Source: Carex sylvatica
Taxonomy: Eukaryota; Streptophyta; Magnoliopsida; Poales; Cyperaceae
Length of the DNA: 14,487 nt
NCBI GenBank assembly: GCA_964058845.1
Contig: CAXKVR010000639.1
Coordinates: 1-14,487 of the forward strand
Reading direction: 5' to 3'
Below, in pieces: positions 8,170 through 14,487 of this stretch. The first letter of the stretch is position 1. Each line of letters opens with the position of its first letter. The notes under the pieces were generated by a model. The model saw only the letters and a program-made list of their open reading frames with translations. It ran no database searches and was not told the DNA's origin. Made by a program: the position numbers and the translations under genes.

Positions 8170-8243
8170 CAATGCCATCCATATCATGAGTCAGAGTTGC
8201 ATTTGTTGATCGTTCACCTTTAAACTCAACAAAAGCATGAACA
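8170..8243 (-). CDS. Candidate internal exon, unrecognised
   Basis: It is flanked by ATTGCAG (acceptor) and G|GTAAGT (donor). Only one frame is open: VHAFVEFKGERSTNATLTHD then MDGIG. The mixed-residue composition and good borders suggest a real exon. It needs two bases from the previous exon, but the nearest upstream block (ending 8710) ends in phase 0. An exon may therefore be missing, or the acceptor may be a different one. No family is recognised. Confidence 0.4.
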
Positions 8244-8262
8244 CTGCAATGTTTAAAGAAAA

Positions 8263-8280
8263 ATATATATATATATATAT
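8263..8280. repeat. (AT)n microsatellite
   Basis: A short uninterrupted AT run lies in an intron-like stretch. The surroundings, 8244-8709, hold no other feature I can support. Confidence 0.7.
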
Positions 8281-8709
8281 GAGCAGAAAAATACCAAAAT
8301 TAAGAAGAACATCACCTCTTTATTAACTTTGGATGCCCCATTTATAAAGGACCAGCTATCAAATTCAATTATTTTAATTAAGTGCTAACTCTTATGCTCA
8401 ATTCTAGCATAATACAATATACATCGCCTCTATTTCATATTTTCTATTTGTGTAATGCATGGTTACGGATATGCAATGTGCTAACTTGGGAAAGAATATT
8501 TGGCATTAGCGTACCAAACTGCTGTCGTAACCAGATAAAGGAGTGCACTGGATGCAAGAACTCTATTTAGATTCAATTTAAATGTACTTCTTTGAGAGCA
8601 AATTAGTTTAACAGAGATCTAACTCCGAGAATGGACATAAAACACTGTTTAAATGAAGAGAAATAAAATAATGTAGCTAAAACAAGATATTAAAAGGAGA
8701 AAAATTTAC

Positions 8710-9898
8710 CCTTCTTTTAGACCTAGTATTGCATGATCGAGAAGAATCTGGAGAGGATAAAAACTCTTTCAGAATTTTACTCAATTCTTTCTTTCTCTGC
8801 TCTTCAACTACCAGCTCAGCACGCAGCTTGCGTATTCTCTCCTGTGGCTGAGTTTTACAAAAAAAAAAAAGGTTTCGTGTTGCAGCCTCTGTTTCCTTAA
8901 AGGTTTCTAGTTAGCATTAGCTGAAGGCTTCAATTTTTGCATATATAGAGGGCCTTTATGGCTTTTCCGATTTTCCCAAAAAGTAGTTAGTTACAGTCTA
9001 ATTTTGCAAAAGGCAGTCACAATTTTGCAGACTTGCAAAAAATTGAGGTAAGGATATGAGGTCAGTGTTGGGCAAAAGTTTTCTTTGCTTTGAGTTAGAA
9101 CATTGAGTTACAGTAATTCACTACTATTAAATTGAATTAAGAGTGCACTGTTCATTATAGCGTCCATATTGGTTGCTCTTGTTCATGAAGAATGTATTTC
9201 ATAAGTAGCACGTATCATGAAAAAAATTGTGAAAATACCAGCAAATAGTGGAATATTTTCTTTCAGAAAGGGGATGCAAACCTTACATTTATACATAATC
9301 TTGAGAACTATGATCTACCAACAAATTGGATTTGAAAATCTAAACAAATTTAGCATAATTAAATTCGACCTTTTCAAGCTTGGAGGCGTAATCATTTATA
9401 ATATCAGATGAAATTTCAGCTTCATCCAGATCAGGAACATATCTGTAGTGCTGCTCCCCTTAATCACCTGATAAAAATGGACAGAGAATTATGTCACTTT
9501 CTATTAGAAACGCTGAAACAGGCTAATAGACATTGATGAAGCCAATTTTAAAAAAATGATGCATTTTATTAGAGAAGCTCATTGTTAACTTGCATTCTCA
9601 AGGTCAACTCTGATCTGAGAAGCAGCTCGTTCTTCAGATCTGACAGTCTCATATATTTTTCCGTCGTCAGTGTCAGTGGAAGGATAGTCGCGCTGTTAAT
9701 AAAATGATACACAAAAAATGAAAGATTAGGATTGAATGGCAGCAGTAATTGTTTTCTAGTTTTGCTGATATTATCTTTGTCAAAATAGAAAAATTCTATG
9801 TAAAGCACAGTAATAGTAAGTTCCGTAATTGACAAAAGATAAAATAGTAAAATAACAGTATGTTGTAATCTTCTTACCTCATTAGACTTAGATGGACC
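8710..9898 (-). CDS. Unrecognised charged, probably coiled-coil protein, four exon-like blocks
   Basis: Four minus-strand blocks join in compatible phases. Block 1 ends GPSKSNE|GTAAGA at 9878; its start is unclear. Block 2 (9692-9590) reads RDYPSTDTDDGKIYETVRSE then ERAASQIRVDLENA. Block 3 (9458-9370) reads REQHYRYVPDLDEAEISSDI then INDYASKLEK. Block 4 (8847-8710) reads PQERIRKLRAELVVEEQRKK, ELSKILKEFLSSPD and RSCNTRSKRR. Blocks 2 and 3 share a codon across the intron. The third acceptor (GATTAAG) is weak. Block 4 has the charged periodic look of a coiled coil and ends in a basic stretch that could be a nuclear signal. No stop occurs inside the blocks. The 5' part of the gene is not seen: a plus-strand RRM fragment begins 260 bp upstream. 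I do not recognise the family. Confidence 0.45.
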
Positions 9899-10156
9899 AC
9901 GCAAAATAAAAATAACTATGTTTAATAAAATCAATCTCCTTGGATAATATTACCTAGAAGCAAACCCCGTGCAATGACTGTCTACATCATGGATCCAATA
10001 ACATTATTGCATCTACACAGCATATAACTTTCCAAAAAAATGCAATTACCTTGCACCCAGGTGCAAATCTGAACAGGTAAAGTTGAGTACCTAACTTTCT
10101 TTACTCATGTTTATTTATTCATTCATATTATCATTCTTTTTTTTTTTCTGTTCCAG

Positions 10157-10319
10157 AGAGTTTCAGGCAGTATTTTGAGAAATATGGTGAGATAATGGAC
10201 TGGGTTATAATGGTAGACAAGGTTACTCGCAAGCCTCGTGAGTTTGGACTTGTTACCTTTGCTGACCTGTCTTTGTTGACCAAGTTTTCGAGGATGAGCA
10301 TGTCATAGATGGTCGAAGT
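10157..10319 (+). pseudogene. hnRNP-type RRM exon fragment with frameshift
   Basis: The exon follows a TTTTTTCTGTTCCAG acceptor and ends at AGT|GTAAGT. It reads SFRQYFEKYGEIMDWVIMVD, then KVTRKPREFGLVTFAD. This matches the middle of an RNA-recognition motif of plant hnRNP A/B-like proteins (usual form YFEKYGEI..SVIM.D..TGRPRGFGFVTFAD). RNP1 is altered to REFGLVTF. Just after GCTGAC one base appears to be lost. Shifting frame restores FVDQVFEDEHVIDGRS, the expected continuation. The RNP2 half of the domain would lie in an upstream exon that I cannot identify. It is best read as a decaying fragment. Confidence 0.7.
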
Positions 10320-10520
10320 GTAAGTTTTCAGAGAGTTCAGTATCAGTGTGGTACTAATGTACTTGATTCATCATCAACTTCGTAACTGTGACCAAAGATA
10401 GAACTTTAACAATATGAGCTTAGTTAATTGGTGTTTTACTATCGTAGAATCTATGTTGGTAAGAGTCAGACCTGTTCTGGTCTGCACTGGTGGTCGGTAC
10501 GTGTTTAAATAATAAATTTT

Positions 10521-10592
10521 ACCAAGGAATACTGACTATCTAGTTTGCATCCTACCACATTGAGGAGGTATACCAGTCACAACTTATAGCCA
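10521..10592 (+). repeat. 72-bp direct repeat, first copy
   Basis: It begins ACCAAGGAATACTGACTATC and recurs at 10618-10690 with a single inserted base (ACTGACTATC/ACTGAACTATC). A pyrimidine-rich 25-bp spacer ending CGCCTCAG lies between the copies. Confidence 0.95.
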
Positions 10593-10598
10593 TCTCTC

Positions 10599-10618
10599 TC
10601 TCGCTCTCTCGCCTCAGA
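10599..10618 (+). repeat. 20-bp inverted repeat arm flanking the MSI1 fragment (left)
   Basis: TCTCGCTCTCTCGCCTCAGA is the exact reverse complement of 12144-12163. Part of it is low-complexity, so its meaning is uncertain. Confidence 0.7.
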
Positions 10619-10690
10619 CCAAGGAATACTGAACTATCTAGTTTGCATCCTACCACATTGAGGAGGTATACCAGTCACAACTTATAGCCA
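10618..10690 (+). repeat. 73-bp direct repeat, second copy
   Basis: It is the near-identical partner of 10521-10592. It runs directly into the gag-like sequence, so it is probably the copy in original context. Confidence 0.95.
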
Positions 10691-10850
10691 AGTTTGAAGA
10701 ATTGAAGGACTAACTCCCTACGACCTTAGATCCAATCAAGATACAAAAGCGAAGCGAATTTGATGAAATATACACATATCTCAGCGGGTTGGACAGAAGC
10801 TATGAGGCGGTCCAGTGACACATCCTCTCCTTTCCCACCCCTCTCGACTT
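10640..10850 (+). pseudogene. Decayed copia-type gag-like fragment
   Basis: Frames on the plus strand give YHIEEVYQSQLIAKFEELKD, then, after a stop, LPTTLDPIKIQKRSEFDEIY and TYLSGLDRSYEAV. The order (helical stretch, EELKDYLP, IQKR.EFD.IY.YL.GLDRSYEAVR) resembles the UBN2-type gag protein of plant Ty1/copia elements. There are stops at the EELKD end and after EAVQ, and no pol sequence follows. No LTRs are seen. The match is recalled by pattern, not searched. Confidence 0.45.
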
Positions 10851-11007
10851 CACATTCATCGTGGCCAACGTACAATGGGCGCATCTTTACTGGGATTGGT
10901 GCTGGTACTAATTCTAAATGGCGCAGGTCTGAAGCGAGAGAGGGAGAGAGAGATGGCAGAGACCTTTTAGAGTTGGGAGATCATAATAAAGCCTCCACTA
11001 TTAATCA

Positions 11008-11936
<929 letters not shown>

Positions 11937-11979
11937 TTTCCAGTGGCGCACCCAAAACCTCCAATCTCGCCATGCCCAG

Positions 11980-12460
11980 TGTTGTTTCTTGTACCAGTCT
12001 GTACCTGAGTTCTATAAGTAGTGCAAAAAGGGCTGAAGAATAACGGGGGCTGATCGGAGAACAACAAAGAGAGGCTGCCGGGGTCAACAGCGGACGCCAC
12101 GCGGAGCTGAGGCTGAGGGGGGCGCATCTGTGCTAGGTCGGGCTCTGAGGCGAGAGAGCGAGACACCGAGAGAGGTGGTGCGTCTGTGCTGGCGCGAGTC
12201 CAAGGCTACAGAGCGAGAGAGAGAGATGGGTGGGGATGGTGCGGACTGCGGAGAGAGTTTAGGGCAGAACGGCGAGAGATTAGGTCTTTTCTTCCCAAGC
12301 GAGAGAGAGGGGTGGCGATTAGGTTTTTTCTCATTGGGAAGAAGGGTCGGGGCAGAACGGCGATTAGTTTTTGCGCATCCAGCGAAAAATATTTGTGATT
12401 CTGAGATTCAATCTGCACGAATTTTGATTCAGATCCGACGGTGCAGAATATAAATATATG
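11980..12460 (+). other. GA-rich region without a supported gene
   Basis: It contains several GA runs and two loosely similar units, GCATCTGTGCTAGGTCGGGC and GCGTCTGTGCTGGCGCGAGT, each followed by a GCGAGAGAG stretch. A related run (GTCTGAAGCGAGAGAGGGAG) lies at about 10928 on the other side of the MSI1 fragment. Open frames at 12130-12453 and 12206-12496 are compositional. The region could be the 5' leader of an unseen gene or a transposon end. Confidence 0.35.
12144..12163 (-). repeat. 20-bp inverted repeat arm flanking the MSI1 fragment (right)
   Basis: It is the exact reverse complement of 10599-10618, about 1.5 kb away on the other side of the MSI1 and gag-like fragments. Confidence 0.7.
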
Positions 12461-12978
12461 TGATAATATGTGTTGTATTACATGTAACGGGTACAATTTG
12501 AACTAAACTTAGACTTCTACACATATAAAGGATGTATTTAATCAAAGAAGATAGATTATTTGACTGGAGGGTTCAAATTCAATCTGAATTTATATCAATC
12601 AATCCCAGCCACACGACTTTCTATCATCCAATTCAATTTAAGGTGCATAATATAGAGGAGAGATATATACAACAACAAAGTAGATACTATTTGTGAAGGA
12701 AAAAACGCATTTATGATGGTACTCTCTTGCAAAAAATACCGTCACGAATAGAAAAAACACATTTATAACGGTACTCTGTCGTAAAAAATCACTTTTTACC
12801 CTCGCAAATACTGTCTTATTTTTGTTATCGATCGATATTCATCGAGAGAAAAAATTGTAATTGTTAATATTTTGTGCCTACTCCTGATCAAAATTCTAGA
12901 TGCGCTCCTGCCTATGTATATGTGTGTGTCCAAAATATACCCCCAGTAGCCAAATGACAGATAAACCCCTACTCACAA
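12460..12978. other. AT-rich intergenic sequence
   Basis: No coding stretch is visible. It includes the 52-bp-period repeat at 12699-12789. Confidence 0.45.
12699..12789. repeat. Two diverged ~39-bp units with 52-bp period
   Basis: GAAAAAACGCATTTATGATG followed by GTACTCTCTTGC is repeated as GAAAAAACACATTTATAACG followed by GTACTCTGTCGT. Both are then followed by AAAAAAT. The pattern resembles iterated subterminal motifs of plant DNA transposons. Confidence 0.6.
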
Positions 12979-13203
12979 TCACAGGAACTGATGGATAGAG
13001 TAAGAGTTACAGACCCCATGTGGGAATTAGAGCAGAAAATACGCGTTGCGTTTAATACAATGCTTTGTTACAAGCTCAATTGCAAGAAAATCTCTGAGGA
13101 CGCCTTTGCGATCTACTCCCGTTTCATAAACACCATGCCTTGTGAGAATTTATTTTCATTGGGAAGGGGATTGAAATTATGGCCACCAGTCAAAAGAAGC
13201 TAA
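12979..13203 (+). CDS. Possible orphan exon, unrecognised
   Basis: After an acceptor-like ACAATCACAG, at about 12985, the frame reads ELMDRVRVTDPMWELEQKIR, VAFNTMLCYKLNCKKISEDA and FAIYSRFINTMPCE. It continues to TAA at 13201-13203. The first 160 bp have balanced, codon-like composition unlike the surrounding AT-rich DNA. An ATG lies at 12991. I cannot assign a family; it may be another gene fragment. Confidence 0.35.
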   Translation, partial: SQELMDRVRVTDPMWELEQKIRVAFNTMLCYKLNCKKISEDAFAIYSRFINTMPCENLFSLGRGLKLWPPVKRS

Positions 13204-13936
13204 CCTTTTATATTTATTTTGCATGTCATACATATGCAGCCTTGCAACTACCATTAAATATTATTTGAATAAATTATGATATATCTGAGACTGGGGAGGG
13301 TGAAGATTTTCTTATTTATGATACATTTTCATGCTTATTTACGTTGTTTTTTGTTCTAATATATACAAGCTTGTAATATTCTGATGGTGGTAAAAGACTA
13401 CTTCAATGTAATATGAATTCTGATTTTCTTTTTCGATTTGTATCGCTTCGTGGCAGACATTATTTTTTCCTCGTCTGGTTAAATACTTTTGCCTTGGCAA
13501 GGACATAGCAGCAGAGTCATAAATAGAGGAAACATTTCGATCCTTTTTTCGGTTATAGTGACATGCATGTTATATGTACAATTTCATAAATCACTAGATC
13601 CTGGAGGTCCACTAGATACTGAACTGTAACGCCTTGAAATTTAAGGAATACATTTGAGAAATGACCCTATTTAAATTTTAGTTTAATTAATTAAAAATAG
13701 TAGGCCACAAATAAAATTTATTTCTTGCGTTAGGTGGGTTGAGTACCATCCGATGATCTAAGAAAAAAGAATGAAACAAAATAGCTATTGTTTTTAGTGA
13801 GCTAAGTAGCTCTAAATTAAATTTAGGTGATAAATCCATATTTTTATATGTGAACTATGCATTTAGTGATGATGAAATGGCTTATAGCGTCAATTTTTTT
13901 CTTTTCTAAAAAGCAAAAATTATATAGGTCGATTGA
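13204..13936. other. AT-rich intergenic sequence with a possible LTR-like start
   Basis: No exon is supported. TGTAACGCCTTGAAATTT at 13625 resembles the TGTAACRCCC start of many plant LTRs. No matching CA end, primer-binding site or second LTR was found, so this is only a note. Confidence 0.35.
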
Positions 13937-14250
13937 GATTTTTGTGGCAAACATATATAGTTTTCTATAAATAACCCTCATCTCGGAATATATCATTAGA
14001 GAAATTGGGACAGACCAACAATTATATATATAAGTCGTTTGCAAAAATAGATTTTTGTGACAAACATATATAGTTTTCTATAAATAATTCTCATCCCGAA
14101 ATATATCATTAGAGAAATTGGGACGGACCAACAATTATATAAGTCGTTTGCAAAAATAGATTTTTGTGACAAACATATATAGTTTCCTATAAATAACTCT
14201 CATCCTGAAATATATCATTAGAACCATCAATTATATAAGTTGTTTGAGAT
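13937..14250. repeat. Three-copy tandem repeat, ~110-bp unit
   Basis: Units start at 13937, 14050 and 14159 with GATTTTTGTGRCAAACATAT. They run through TAGTTTYCTATAAATAA, ATATATCATTAGA and CAATTATATAAGT. The spacing is 113 then 109 bp, the difference coming from a TATA slip. The third copy has lost the GAAATTGGGAC block. Close similarity between copies indicates recent unequal duplication. Confidence 0.92.
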
Positions 14251-14487
14251 AATTTATTATAAAAGAGAAACACAAAAGAAACAAAAATAAGAGAAAAGGA
14301 GTTATAAAACTCGCAAGTGTATGGCGTTCAACGTACGAAAAGAGTTTGGAAGAGTGCGCGTAAGAAGGTTATCTCGGTGCTCAATGAAAGGAGTTGGAGC
14401 AAGAGAAACAAAAGAAGCACCAGCAGATGACATGCATGTTGTCTCTCATCTGATCCCAGCTGAGTAATTAATGTTCTTTAATTGCCT
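14251..14487. other. Right-edge sequence, nothing identified
   Basis: It is purine-rich on the plus strand, with no exon or repeat I can support. It may run into a feature outside the window. Confidence 0.4.

Noticed and set aside
12130..12496. Overlapping open frames on both strands (107 and 96 residues)
   Set aside because: They arise in GA-rich, low-stop sequence, are arginine/glutamate or serine rich from composition, and show no domain or splice structure.
13625..13642. TGTAACGCC as the start of an LTR retrotransposon
   Set aside because: No CA end, primer-binding site, coding region or second LTR was found in the window.

Overview
The window looks like nuclear DNA from a flowering plant, most likely a eudicot. 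It is AT-rich, with short exons separated by GT-AG introns, TATA boxes, (AG)n leader microsatellites and protein fragments closest to plant families. No long intact gene is present. I recognise broken or partial copies of several unrelated plant genes, set among inverted, direct and tandem repeats. The species cannot be told from the sequence alone.

Layout. Positions 1-760 hold a promoter (TATA box at 661) and a non-coding leader exon. Positions 1339-3212 hold a copy of LCB1, the non-catalytic subunit of serine palmitoyltransferase. Six clean exons and part of a seventh encode about 230 N-terminal residues. The reading then jumps, through a 23-bp duplicated patch, to a late exon in the wrong frame. 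The middle of the protein and the last exon are absent. Positions 3640-4154 are a 515-bp near-identical copy of the LCB1 leader intron. On the minus strand, 4183-4608 encodes a two-finger C2H2 protein end, and a possible small gene starts at 5885.

Positions 6147-7691 form a 1.55-kb segment bounded by perfect 53-bp inverted arms. It carries short iterated motifs typical of DNA-transposon ends. Its right edge contains a separate 67-bp-arm hairpin (7477-7640) built from sequence found again at 7926-7997. From about 9898 back to 8710 on the minus strand, four exon-like blocks join in compatible phases into a charged, probably coiled-coil protein that I do not recognise. Further candidate 3' exons lie at 8170-8243 and upstream of 7940.

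Positions 10157-10319 are a frameshifted hnRNP-type RRM exon on the plus strand. Positions 10521-10810 hold a duplicated 72-bp block and a decayed stretch resembling a copia gag protein. Positions 11053-11936 (minus) are one full exon and part of another of the WD40 chromatin protein MSI1, with their intron. GA-rich sequence follows, then a possible orphan exon at 12979-13203 and three copies of a ~110-bp tandem repeat at 13937-14250.

The genes do not form a functional set. The best overall reading is a mosaic of captured or duplicated gene fragments in a transposon-rich region. The strongest candidates for something new are the hairpin with its nearby source sequence, the rearranged LCB1 locus, and the 1.55-kb inverted-repeat segment.
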